Assembly (NCBI RefSeq): GCF_900116605.1
Contig: NZ_FPBC01000008.1
Span: 186,001 to 250,000 of the forward strand
Reading direction: 5' to 3'
Length of the DNA stretch: 64,000 nt
Source of the DNA: Pseudomonas marincola
Lineage (GTDB): Bacteria > Pseudomonadota > Gammaproteobacteria > Pseudomonadales > Pseudomonadaceae
Shown here: piece after piece, positions 43,034 to 51,277 of the stretch
How positions within the stretch are numbered: the first letter of the stretch is position 1
Layout of the letters: each line of letters opens with the position of its first letter
Notes under the pieces: model-generated
What the model was told of the DNA's origin: nothing
Seen by the model: the letters and a program-made list of their open reading frames with translations, nothing else
Database searches by the model: none
Position numbers and translations under genes: made by a program

Positions 43034-44535
43034 CCACACACGAGCAGATGCCGCCGTTCTTGGCAGAGATGCCCGAACCGGCACTTACCTCATATCTGAG
43101 TCTGGAAATTGCGCCAAAGCCGCTCCCGAGCGGGCTGTCTCGGGTCATGCCCTGGCGTGACGAGCTATTGCCAGCCGATCTGCGGGAATATGTACGCGAT
43201 GTCGCTGAACGCACCCAGTGCCCACCAGACTTTATTGGGGTCGCACTCGTGGTTGCTGCCAGCGCTGTGGTGGGTCGCAAATTTACCATCCACCCGAAAC
43301 AGCACGACGACTGGATGGTCGTCCCCAATCAATGGGGCGTCATCATCGGTCGACCATCAGCGATGAAATCGCCAGCACTCAAACAGGCACTGCGCCCACT
43401 GCATGCCCTGGAGTCCAGGGAGCGAAAACAGTACGGCCTGGCTGAGGCCGAGCACAAGGCCAGCAGCGAGCTGCTTGAAATGGAGCGCAACGCCGCCAAG
43501 GTCAAGGCAAAAAAACTTCTCGGTAGCGGCGACAAGAACGCAGCTTTGGCGGAACTGAACAGACTTTCCAGCGACATGCAGGCTCCAGTCCTGCGCCGGT
43601 ACATCGTCAACGACTCAACTGTCGAGAAACTCGGCGAACTGCTCAACGAAAACCCCAACGGCCTACTGCTTGTGCGTGACGAGCTGGGAGGCTGGCTGGC
43701 GACGATACAGAGCGAGGACGGTTCTGTTGCGCGAGCGTTCTACCTGGAATGTTTCGATGGCAACGGCTCATTCACCTACGACCGCATTGGGCGCGGCACC
43801 ATTTTCATCGAGTCATGCTGTTTATCCTTGATCGGCGGCATTCAACCGTCACGAATCGCATCGCTGGTGCGCGCCGCGATCAGCGGCGAATTGGATGACG
43901 GCCTGATTCAGCGCCTGCAACTCGCCGTTTATCCCGACGATGTCCGCGAATGGCGTCTGGTGGACCGCTGGCCGAACAAAGCCGCCACTGAGCGCGTGGA
44001 TTGGGTTATCGAGCAGCTCGACCAAATACCCGATGAGCCTCGTTCTGCACTCAGGTTCAGCCCGGAGGCACAGGAGATATTTAACGCTTGGTATACCCGT
44101 CACATGCAGGAAAGCCGGAGGGAAGAATTACATCCAGCATTGCAATCCCACTTCCTAAAAATGCCGCAGACCATTGCCGGATTAGCACTTCTATTCGAGC
44201 TTATCGGCGGAGGACTGCAAGTGGTCAGTGCAGAGGCTGCTACCCGAGCAATTGGCTGGGCGGCCTACCTGATGAGCCATGCACAGCGGTTGTACGGTGC
44301 AGCAATTAACGCCCCACTACTGGGGGCCCGGTTGCTCCTGGAACGTCAGCAGAAATTACCCGAGCCGTTTACCGCACGAGAGGTGCGCCAGAAGGACTGG
44401 ACGGGATTGGGCTCGCAGGACGCCGTGAATAATGCGCTCGCAATTCTGGTTGAACACGACTTCATCGTTGGCTACGAGGTTGCCGGTGAGAAAGGTGGCC
44501 GCCCATCGACACGCTATGTCTGGCGAAAAACGTAG
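43030..44535 (+). CDS. DUF3987 (YfjI-like) P-loop protein, putative primase/helicase of the island
   Basis: 501 residues. N-terminal region about 1-60 is unassigned. A P-loop-like motif GRPSAMKS (107-114) in the stretch VPNQWGVIIGRPSAMKSPAL and a Walker-B-like LLLVRDELGGW (Asp-Glu about 217-218) are visible, then a helical C-terminal part with a winged-helix-like end (AREVRQKDWTGLGSQDAVNN...GGRPSTRYVW). DUF3987 proteins are common next to AlpA in integrated islands and resemble replication-type ATPases; a role in replicating the excised island is an inference. A perfect hairpin follows 34 bases after its stop. Confidence 0.8.
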   Translation: MTTHEQMPPFLAEMPEPALTSYLSLEIAPKPLPSGLSRVMPWRDELLPADLREYVRDVAERTQCPPDFIGVALVVAASAVVGRKFTIHPKQHDDWMVVPNQWGVIIGRPSAMKSPALKQALRPLHALESRERKQYGLAEAEHKASSELLEMERNAAKVKAKKLLGSGDKNAALAELNRLSSDMQAPVLRRYIVNDSTVEKLGELLNENPNGLLLVRDELGGWLATIQSEDGSVARAFYLECFDGNGSFTYDRIGRGTIFIESCCLSLIGGIQPSRIASLVRAAISGELDDGLIQRLQLAVYPDDVREWRLVDRWPNKAATERVDWVIEQLDQIPDEPRSALRFSPEAQEIFNAWYTRHMQESRREELHPALQSHFLKMPQTIAGLALLFELIGGGLQVVSAEAATRAIGWAAYLMSHAQRLYGAAINAPLLGARLLLERQQKLPEPFTAREVRQKDWTGLGSQDAVNNALAILVEHDFIVGYEVAGEKGGRPSTRYVWRKT

Positions 44536-44568
44536 CCTCGACCCAGCCTGTTTACTCAAAAGGCCGGC

Positions 44569-44623
44569 AGGGCTACCTACAAAACCTACGAAACCTAGTT
44601 CTGTAGGTTTTGTAGGTAGCCCT
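44569..44623. repeat. Perfect 21-bp inverted repeat built from CCTAC units
   Basis: Arms 44569-44589 and 44603-44623 are exact reverse complements (21 pairs), with a 13-base loop. Each arm itself repeats CCTACAAAACCTAC-type units, and the loop keeps one more degenerate unit (AAACCTAG). It lies between the converging DUF3987 and mrr genes (44536-44709), so it could be a bidirectional terminator without T runs, or a protein- or replication-related site. Confidence 0.8.
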
Positions 44624-44709
44624 ACCCCCTGGTTGGGATACTAACTGCCAGCCCAACAGTGATATCCGGCCTCATACCTGCTGGGCTGAACCGCCACCAG
44701 GGTTGTGAG

Positions 44710-45621
44710 TCACTCTTCAGCAAAGTAATCGCTGTCGAGCTGCTTCACCTCGTACACCTGCTTAACGCTCACGCCCAGGTTGTTCTCGACCATCAGCCGC
44801 GCGAGCTCGACGCCATCGATCAGTACCACTTTGATATCCAGGCCAAGTGCCGCCTCGCGTGCGCCTACGGAAAACTCCGACGTAGTGATGAATACGCCCT
44901 TGCGTGCCCGCTGCCGGGTCAGCGCGCCGATGAACTTGTCGATCTCGGGACGATGCACCGTATTGGTCCAGCGCTTGGCTTGCAGGTAGATCACATCCAG
45001 GCCGAGCTTGTCCTCCTTGATGATGCCGTCGATTCCGTCATCGTTGGTGGCCTGGGTTGCCTTGCCGGCCTCCTTGCGCGAGCCGCCATAGCCCATGGCC
45101 AACATCAGATCGACCACCAGTTGCTCGAAAAACCCTGGCGTGGCCGCCCTGACCTGCGCCAACAGCTCATCGGCCAGTGACTGCACCAGTGCCTGATGAG
45201 CCTCGGCCAATTGCTCGTCCGGTGTGATCTCGGCAGCCTCGACTTCAAGCACTCCAAGCACATCAACGGTCTGCGGTTTAGCGGTATGGAAGTCGGCAAA
45301 CTCCGGAAACTGCTTCAGCCAGGCCACGGTAATGCGCTCCGGGCCGTTGGCCAGTGCTTCCCGACCACGGGCAGTGATCTGCACCATGCCCTTGCTCGGA
45401 ATAGTCAGCAGACCGGCCTTGTTCAGGTAGGTCCTGGCCCAGCCCACCCGGTTGTTGATCACCGTTTGATGCCCCGACGGCAGCCGCTCTTTGCGCTCTT
45501 CCTCGGTTAACTGGAATACATCAGCGATGCTTTCGCGCAACACGCTGAGCGGAATCGCTACACCGTCTCGAACCGCCTCCAGCACCGGGCGCATGACGCT
45601 TTGAAAATCCGGAATCGACAT
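44710..45621 (-). CDS. mrr: Mrr-type restriction endonuclease (type IV)
   Basis: 303 residues. The N-terminal winged-helix Mrr_N domain (about 1-95; LPSGHQTVINNRVGWARTYL and LNKAGLLTIPSKGMVQIT) is followed by a linker and the Mrr catalytic domain (about 160-290) of the PD-(D/E)XK type: GFFEQLVVDLMLAMGYGG, DDGIDGIIKEDKLGLD (Asp about 198) and IYLQAKRW (Gln 214, Lys 216, the Q-x-K variant usual in Mrr). Type IV enzymes cut modified foreign DNA. It begins 45 bases past the hsdR stop, so it is probably the last gene of the hsd operon. Confidence 0.92.
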   Translation of the reverse strand: MSIPDFQSVMRPVLEAVRDGVAIPLSVLRESIADVFQLTEEERKERLPSGHQTVINNRVGWARTYLNKAGLLTIPSKGMVQITARGREALANGPERITVAWLKQFPEFADFHTAKPQTVDVLGVLEVEAAEITPDEQLAEAHQALVQSLADELLAQVRAATPGFFEQLVVDLMLAMGYGGSRKEAGKATQATNDDGIDGIIKEDKLGLDVIYLQAKRWTNTVHRPEIDKFIGALTRQRARKGVFITTSEFSVGAREAALGLDIKVVLIDGVELARLMVENNLGVSVKQVYEVKQLDSDYFAEE

Positions 45622-45666
45622 CCTGGTTCCTTCTCCATAATCGCAACTCAGCCCGCTGAAAAACCA

Positions 45667-48600
45667 TCAGAGCCCGCGCATTGCCTGCTCATCAACGCCG
45701 CTCATCGCCTTCAGCATTTTGTAGATCACTAGCGCAAACGCCCGGCTCTTGGCCACGTTATCCAGCACTTCCAGCGACAGCTTTTCGTGGTCGGTCATGG
45801 CGTCCAGCACGATGTCTTCCACCCGTTTGGGGAACAGACCGTGCATCACCTGGTCGGCCGGCTGGCTGTTGACCTGGGCCATCACGTCGTCCTGGCGGCT
45901 GATGCGCTGGGCGATGCCGGTGAGGAAATGCAGCTGGTCGTCGTCGCTGACTTCGGCACCGAAGATGTCGTTGAGCGCCTCAATGATTTCCGACAGGTGT
46001 TTTTTCTCGGGATCGTGGGCCTTGCCGCTGCCGATGTCGGTGGCGGGCTCCAGACCGTATTCGCCCTGCTCCTCGCTCAGGCGCAACTGGTGTTCGGCAC
46101 GCTTGGTCAGCCGGTAGTGGGTCAGTTGCAGCTCGCCCACATCCACATCGTCTTCGTCGAGGCGGTCGATGCGTAGCAGCGGGTACAGGTGCTTGGCGAA
46201 CACACAGAGCTGCTCCAGCTCGCGATCCTCATAGGGCACGATCTGCGAGAGGAATTCGTACAGACGCACGAAGCTCTGCAGGTTCTTGCGGAACAGGTCC
46301 AGCTGATCGACCTGCTCGCCGGCCTCCTTGACCGCGTGCTCGGCCTTTTTCAGGCCGGCGCTGTCGCCATTGGCTGCGGCGGTACGCTTGAAGTCCAGCG
46401 CCTGGGCGCGCGCCTCGGCGGCGAGCTTGTAGCGCTTGGCGAAACGCTCCTTGGCCGGCTGGCAGTAGTAACTGAGCTTGCTGGCGGCGGCCTTGGGGTC
46501 GAAGAAGGCGCTGGCGAACGCCTCCACTTCCTGCCAGTGGTAGATGCCCTCGGCATCCAGCTTCTTCTGCAGGTCGTAGATGAGCTGGGGATCGGTCACG
46601 TCGGTCAGTTCGGCCTTGGTGTAGTAAGGCAGGAACGACTCCAGGATGTCCTTGGGGTCATTGAAGAAATCAAGGATGAAGGTGCGCTTGTCCGGGAAGG
46701 TGCGGTTCAGGCGCGACAGGGTCTGCACGCAGTCCACGCCTTGCAATTTCTTGTCCACGTACATGGCGCACAGCTTGGGCTGATCGAAGCCGGTTTGGTA
46801 CTTGTTGGCGGCGATCATCACATTGAAGTCCTGGGTGTCGAACGCCTTGGCCAGGTCGCGGCCATTCAGGCCGAGATTGAGCACGCTACTGTTCTCGCTG
46901 ACTTCCTCGGGGATAACCCCATCGGGCAACACGCTGCCGGAAAAGGCCACCAGTGGATGCACATCGCTGTAGCCCTGCTGCTTGATGTACTCGTGCATGG
47001 CCAGTTGGTAACGCACCGCCTCCTGGCGACTGCTGGTCACCACCATGGCCTTGGCCTGGCCACCCAGCAGGTAGCGAATGTTCTGCCGGAAGTGCTCGAC
47101 GATCACCTCGACCTTCTGGCCAATGTTGTACGGGTGCAGGCGCACCCAGCGCGCCAGTTTGCTGCGGGCCTTCTTCGAGTCGACTTCCTCGTCCTCGGCA
47201 TCCGGGTGGGCGATCTTCCAGGCGGTGCTGTAGGTGGTGTAGTTCTGCAACACGTCGAGGATGAATCCCTCCTCGATGGCCTGGCGCATCGAATACAGGT
47301 GAAACGCCTCGGGCTTGTTGCCTGCACTCGGCGGCAGCTCAGAATTGGCCGGGCGGCCAAACAGCTCCAGGGTCTTGGCCTTGGGCGTGGCGGTGAAGGC
47401 GTAGTAGCTGATGCGCTCGTTGGGGCTACGCGCGGCCACGGCTGCGTCCAGCAGCTCTTCGGCGCTGACCGATTCTTCCTCGTCTCCTTTATCCGGCGCA
47501 TCGCTGCCTAGAATCTGTTTCAGCTTGCTGGCCGATGATCCGGTCTGCGAAGAATGGGCCTCGTCGGCGATCACCGCATAGCGCCCGGACGCCAGCTTGG
47601 GATACTTGTCCAGGGCATCGAACAGCGCCGGGAAGGTCTGGATGGTGACGATAATGATCCGCGTCTGCTCGGCCAATGCCTCGGCAAGTTGCTCGGACTT
47701 GCTCGTGGTGCCGACGTCGCGGGTGATCGGCTTGACCACACCCTGGGCATGCTCGAACTGGTAGATGGTGTTCTGCAGTTGGCTATCGAGTACGGTGCGG
47801 TCGGTGACCACGATCACCGAGTTGAACAGCCGTTGCCCGGCCTCGTCGTACAGCGAGGCGAGCTGGTGGGCGGTCCAGGCAATCGAGTTGGACTTGCCTG
47901 AGCCGGCGCTGTGCTGGATCAGGTAGCGTCGTCCCGGCCCCTCGGCACGGGTGGTGTCGATCAGCGTGTTGACCACTTCCCACTGGTGATAACGCGGGAA
48001 GATCATGGTCTCCCTAGTGATCGGCCTGCCCTCGAAGTCTTCCGAGGTTTTCTTGTCCAGGTGCAGAAAGCGCCCCAGCACCTTGAGCCAGGCATCCGGC
48101 TGGAACAAGCGCTGCCACAGGTAGCCGGTGGCGTACTGGCTGTCGTCTTGCGGCATCGGGTTGCCGGCACCGCCATCTTCGCTGCCCAGGTTGAACGGCA
48201 GGAAGAAGGTGTCCTTGCCGGCCAGTTTTGTGGTCATCGCCACCTCGTTCTGGCCGACGGCGAAATGCACCAGGGCACCGCGTTTGAAGGTCAGCAGCGG
48301 CTCGGGCTTGCGCGTCAGCGGGTCTTTGACCGGGCGATCCTTGCAGTACTGGCGCTTGGCGTTTTCCACCGATTGCTTGAACTCACTTTTCAGCTCCAGG
48401 GTAGCGGTGGGGATACCGTTGACGAACAGCACCAGATCCAGACGCGGGTTGTAGCTCTGCCCGTCGCTCGCGGCTTCACGCGCATGGGGCGAGTAAGACA
48501 CTTCTGGCACCACACGCAGGCGGTTGCACTGGTAGCGCTTGAGGGTATCCGGGTTCATCCCGTGGTCGGGACGGAAGCTGCACAGGTCGACTTTCACCCC

Positions 48601-48876
48601 CGGCAGCTTGAAGCCATGGCGTAACACGTCCAGGGTGCCGCTCTGCTCCAGTTCGCGCACCACCTTCTGAATCAGCACACCTTCCGGGTCATTGGGGTTG
48701 GCCTTGCTGAACTTGTCCCAGCGCTCCGGCCAGGCGTCCTTGAAGTACGCCAGCAGGTCTTCCGTATACAACGCCGTGCACCGGTCATAGCCGCTGGCCG
48801 GGCCGGTGAGCCAGCCCTGGGCGGTCATGGCATTGATGATGTCCTGCTGGAACTGGGCTTCCTTGCTGTCAGCCAT
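45667..48876 (-). CDS. hsdR: Type I restriction subunit HsdR
   Basis: Motor/nuclease subunit of a type I system. ATG 48876 (MADSKEAQFQQDIINAMTAQ, 1069 residues) overlaps the hsdS stop; the longer frame is hsdS shadow. The N-terminal nuclease domain carries NPRLDLVLFVNGIPTATLEL (Asp about 147; E161-x-K163). The SF2 translocase has Walker A SAGSGKS (323-329) and DEAH (438-441), with later helicase motifs TSSRQEAVRYQL and YQTGFDQPKL, ending in a helical C-terminal domain (about 900-1069). All active-site motifs look intact. Confidence 0.96.
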   Translation of the reverse strand: MADSKEAQFQQDIINAMTAQGWLTGPASGYDRCTALYTEDLLAYFKDAWPERWDKFSKANPNDPEGVLIQKVVRELEQSGTLDVLRHGFKLPGVKVDLCSFRPDHGMNPDTLKRYQCNRLRVVPEVSYSPHAREAASDGQSYNPRLDLVLFVNGIPTATLELKSEFKQSVENAKRQYCKDRPVKDPLTRKPEPLLTFKRGALVHFAVGQNEVAMTTKLAGKDTFFLPFNLGSEDGGAGNPMPQDDSQYATGYLWQRLFQPDAWLKVLGRFLHLDKKTSEDFEGRPITRETMIFPRYHQWEVVNTLIDTTRAEGPGRRYLIQHSAGSGKSNSIAWTAHQLASLYDEAGQRLFNSVIVVTDRTVLDSQLQNTIYQFEHAQGVVKPITRDVGTTSKSEQLAEALAEQTRIIIVTIQTFPALFDALDKYPKLASGRYAVIADEAHSSQTGSSASKLKQILGSDAPDKGDEEESVSAEELLDAAVAARSPNERISYYAFTATPKAKTLELFGRPANSELPPSAGNKPEAFHLYSMRQAIEEGFILDVLQNYTTYSTAWKIAHPDAEDEEVDSKKARSKLARWVRLHPYNIGQKVEVIVEHFRQNIRYLLGGQAKAMVVTSSRQEAVRYQLAMHEYIKQQGYSDVHPLVAFSGSVLPDGVIPEEVSENSSVLNLGLNGRDLAKAFDTQDFNVMIAANKYQTGFDQPKLCAMYVDKKLQGVDCVQTLSRLNRTFPDKRTFILDFFNDPKDILESFLPYYTKAELTDVTDPQLIYDLQKKLDAEGIYHWQEVEAFASAFFDPKAAASKLSYYCQPAKERFAKRYKLAAEARAQALDFKRTAAANGDSAGLKKAEHAVKEAGEQVDQLDLFRKNLQSFVRLYEFLSQIVPYEDRELEQLCVFAKHLYPLLRIDRLDEDDVDVGELQLTHYRLTKRAEHQLRLSEEQGEYGLEPATDIGSGKAHDPEKKHLSEIIEALNDIFGAEVSDDDQLHFLTGIAQRISRQDDVMAQVNSQPADQVMHGLFPKRVEDIVLDAMTDHEKLSLEVLDNVAKSRAFALVIYKMLKAMSGVDEQAMRGL

Positions 48877-50258
48877 TACACGGCCTCTTCTTCTATTACG
48901 GGGGCTTGCGCGCGGGACGGCGGCTGCCAGCCGCGCACGTCGATTTTGCCGGTGACGGCGGCAGAAATCAGGGCGGAGCGGCGTTCTTGCAGGAGGGTAA
49001 TCCCACATTTAGCCTCGGATATAAGCTTGTCTAGCTCACCTGTTTTCTGATCTATGAAGTTTGATATTTGAGCTTGCTCACCACCGCGCGGGAGCGCGAC
49101 AAAAACCTCTCTAATTTTCTCTAAATGCAAGTTAGTAACAGATGTTTTCTGACCAGAATCATTGAACTGCTCCAAAGCAGAATTACCTGAAAGCATGTTC
49201 AGCAAGTACTTGGACGAGACACTCTGGGCCGGCTTAATGAGGCACAGAGAAACGAATATACTGAAATCAAAATCCCAGTCCACAACCTTGGTTATGCCAA
49301 TTGTTCCGTTCTTTGAAAGCAAGACGTCGCCCTTCGCAGGATTACATCTTTTAATGAGTGCCCGGTGCTCATCTTCTGGAATTCGCTTAAGGCTATCCAT
49401 ATCCAAGTCTTGAGTCTGTATATCGGTAACCCGAAGAAATGGAATACCTTCATCAACGTAAGTCGGCGTAAAGTGTGCGCCATCTATTATTTTCAAAGTT
49501 ATGTTCTTGAGCTTTTTAACATCCCAGTGCGCCGGCACCTCGCCCAGCCACTTCACCCCGGAGTCCTTCATCGGCACCGACGGGTCGAGGCCTTTGGTGA
49601 CGGAGTTAGAAATAACGGCCTGGCGCTTTTCCTTGAGCAGTTCGATCAAGCGTTGCTGCTCTTCGATCAGGGTGTCGATGCGGTCGGTTTCGTGATCGAG
49701 GAAGCGGGCGATTTGGGTTTGTTCTGGCGGCGGAGGGAGAGGCAAAGGTACGTTATCTGTTGCGTATTGGCTTAATCCGACGCGCGTCAGCCCATTTGCA
49801 GAAATAGCAAAATACGCCTTGGCTGAATGGCTATCAAAAAAGCACTTTACAAATCTCCCATCTGCATCTGCACTCGGTCGTGCCATTGACAAGTGATAGC
49901 CACAAATCACTCCTGGAAGGTCGAAGGGGACATAAGCGGCAATAGCAATATCATCGGCAGTTTCTGAATCCTTAGTAAATATTACATCTCCGGCGCGCAG
50001 ACTAAATTTTGAGATTTGTTCCTGCGTAGCAGTTGCAGACATAAACTCTATACCGGCATCTATTTTTTCGTTGTAATACACGTCAGTGTAGTTACAAAGA
50101 CGAACTGGTATTTGTCCTTCATAGGACTTTTTATCCACGTTACTTGGGAACACATTACAGCAGCGCTTCAGGCTTTCTACCCGCCAGTGACTTGGCACCT
50201 CCCCCAACCACTCCACCCCGGAATGCTTGTACGCCGGGTACGCCTTGAACTGGCTCAT
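48876..50258 (-). CDS. hsdS: Type I specificity subunit HsdS
   Basis: DNA-recognition subunit, 460 residues from ATG 50258 ([20 protein letters not shown]), overlapping the DUF1016 stop as ATGA. There are two target-recognition domains, each opened by the same phrase: HSGVEWLGEVPSHW (about 11-24) and DSGVKWLGEVPAHW (about 240-253). Each is followed by a conserved helical spacer (PPPPEQTQIARFLDHETDRI about 183; PRGGEQAQISNFIDQKTGEL in the second half). The recognition domains are clearly richer in A+T than the conserved spacers and the flanking hsd genes, as expected of swapped segments. The target sequence cannot be predicted. Confidence 0.95.
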   Translation of the reverse strand: MSQFKAYPAYKHSGVEWLGEVPSHWRVESLKRCCNVFPSNVDKKSYEGQIPVRLCNYTDVYYNEKIDAGIEFMSATATQEQISKFSLRAGDVIFTKDSETADDIAIAAYVPFDLPGVICGYHLSMARPSADADGRFVKCFFDSHSAKAYFAISANGLTRVGLSQYATDNVPLPLPPPPEQTQIARFLDHETDRIDTLIEEQQRLIELLKEKRQAVISNSVTKGLDPSVPMKDSGVKWLGEVPAHWDVKKLKNITLKIIDGAHFTPTYVDEGIPFLRVTDIQTQDLDMDSLKRIPEDEHRALIKRCNPAKGDVLLSKNGTIGITKVVDWDFDFSIFVSLCLIKPAQSVSSKYLLNMLSGNSALEQFNDSGQKTSVTNLHLEKIREVFVALPRGGEQAQISNFIDQKTGELDKLISEAKCGITLLQERRSALISAAVTGKIDVRGWQPPSRAQAPVIEEEAV

Positions 50259-51277
50259 TGCGCCTCTCCTTGTGCGGTATTCAGGGCGTAGAACTCGTGC
50301 AGTTTGGCCTGCAGCAACTGCTTGTCCGGCAGACGGGTCTGGTATTCGGCGATCAGCGCCGGCGATAGGCTGCGGTTGAGGGCGTACTCGACCACTTCGT
50401 CGTCCTTGCTGGCACACAGCAGCACGCCGATGGCGGGGTTTTCGTGAGGTTTGCGTTCGTCACGATCCAGCGCTTCCAGGTAGAAGCCGAGCTTGCCCAG
50501 GTACTCCGGCTCGAAGCGGCCGACCTTGAGCTCGATGGCCACCAGGCAGTTGAGGCCACGGTGGAAGAACAGCAGGTCTAGGGCGAAATCACGCCCGCCG
50601 ACCTGCAGCGGGTATTCGGAGCCGACAAAACAGAAGTCGCGGCCCAACTCGATCAGAAAATCCTTGAGCCGTGTCAACAAGCCCCGATGCAGATCGGCCT
50701 CGGCGTGGCCGCCGGGCAGGTCGAGAAACTCGACCATGTAGGCATCGCGGAACACCTCCAGCGCGGCGGGGTGAGTGTGTCTCAGCACTGCCGATACTTT
50801 TGCCGGCTGGGTGACGCTGCGCTCGAACAGCGCCGCCTTGAACTGGCGCTCCAGCTCGCGCTTCGACCATTTCTCCTGAACCGCCATGCGCAGATAGAAC
50901 TCCCGCTCTTCCGGGCGCTTGCTCTGGCTGAAGATGATCAGGTTGTGCGACCAGGACAATTGTCGCGCCAGTGGTGCGACTCTTTCCTCGGTGCGGTAGG
51001 TCTCGTAGAACTGCCGCATGCGGAACAAATTCGACCGGGTAAAACCGCGCAACCCTGGTTGGGTCCGGGCCAGATGTTCGGCCAGCTGACTGACCACGGC
51101 ATCGCCCCACTCGGCCTGTTCCAGCTTGCCGCTGATATAAGCGCCGACCTGCCAGTACAGCTCGATCAGCCGGGTATTCACCGCCTGCATGGCCTGCTGC
51201 CTGGCACTATGGATCAGCGCGAGCACTTCGTCGAAGCGGTCGTCCGTTGCACTGCGGGGTGTGTTTGGCTCGCTCAT
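50255..51277 (-). CDS. DUF1016 / YhcG family PD-(D/E)XK nuclease
   Basis: 340 residues. The N-terminal DUF1016 helical domain (about 12-165; [52 protein letters not shown]) is followed by the YhcG nuclease domain (about 175-325) with [20 protein letters not shown] (Asp 234, Glu 249, Lys 251: the D...E-x-K triad). Its start overlaps the hsdM stop and its stop overlaps the hsdS start, both by ATGA, so it is made together with the methylase and specificity subunits. The family is often found with type I systems, but its job there is not settled; accessory restriction or repair is a guess. Confidence 0.9.
   Translation of the reverse strand: MSEPNTPRSATDDRFDEVLALIHSARQQAMQAVNTRLIELYWQVGAYISGKLEQAEWGDAVVSQLAEHLARTQPGLRGFTRSNLFRMRQFYETYRTEERVAPLARQLSWSHNLIIFSQSKRPEEREFYLRMAVQEKWSKRELERQFKAALFERSVTQPAKVSAVLRHTHPAALEVFRDAYMVEFLDLPGGHAEADLHRGLLTRLKDFLIELGRDFCFVGSEYPLQVGGRDFALDLLFFHRGLNCLVAIELKVGRFEPEYLGKLGFYLEALDRDERKPHENPAIGVLLCASKDDEVVEYALNRSLSPALIAEYQTRLPDKQLLQAKLHEFYALNTAQGEAQ

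Noticed and set aside
46189..47511. A 440-codon plus-strand frame opposite hsdR
   Set aside because: It is antisense to the well-supported helicase domain and consists of Leu/Gly/Val/His-rich shadow sequence.
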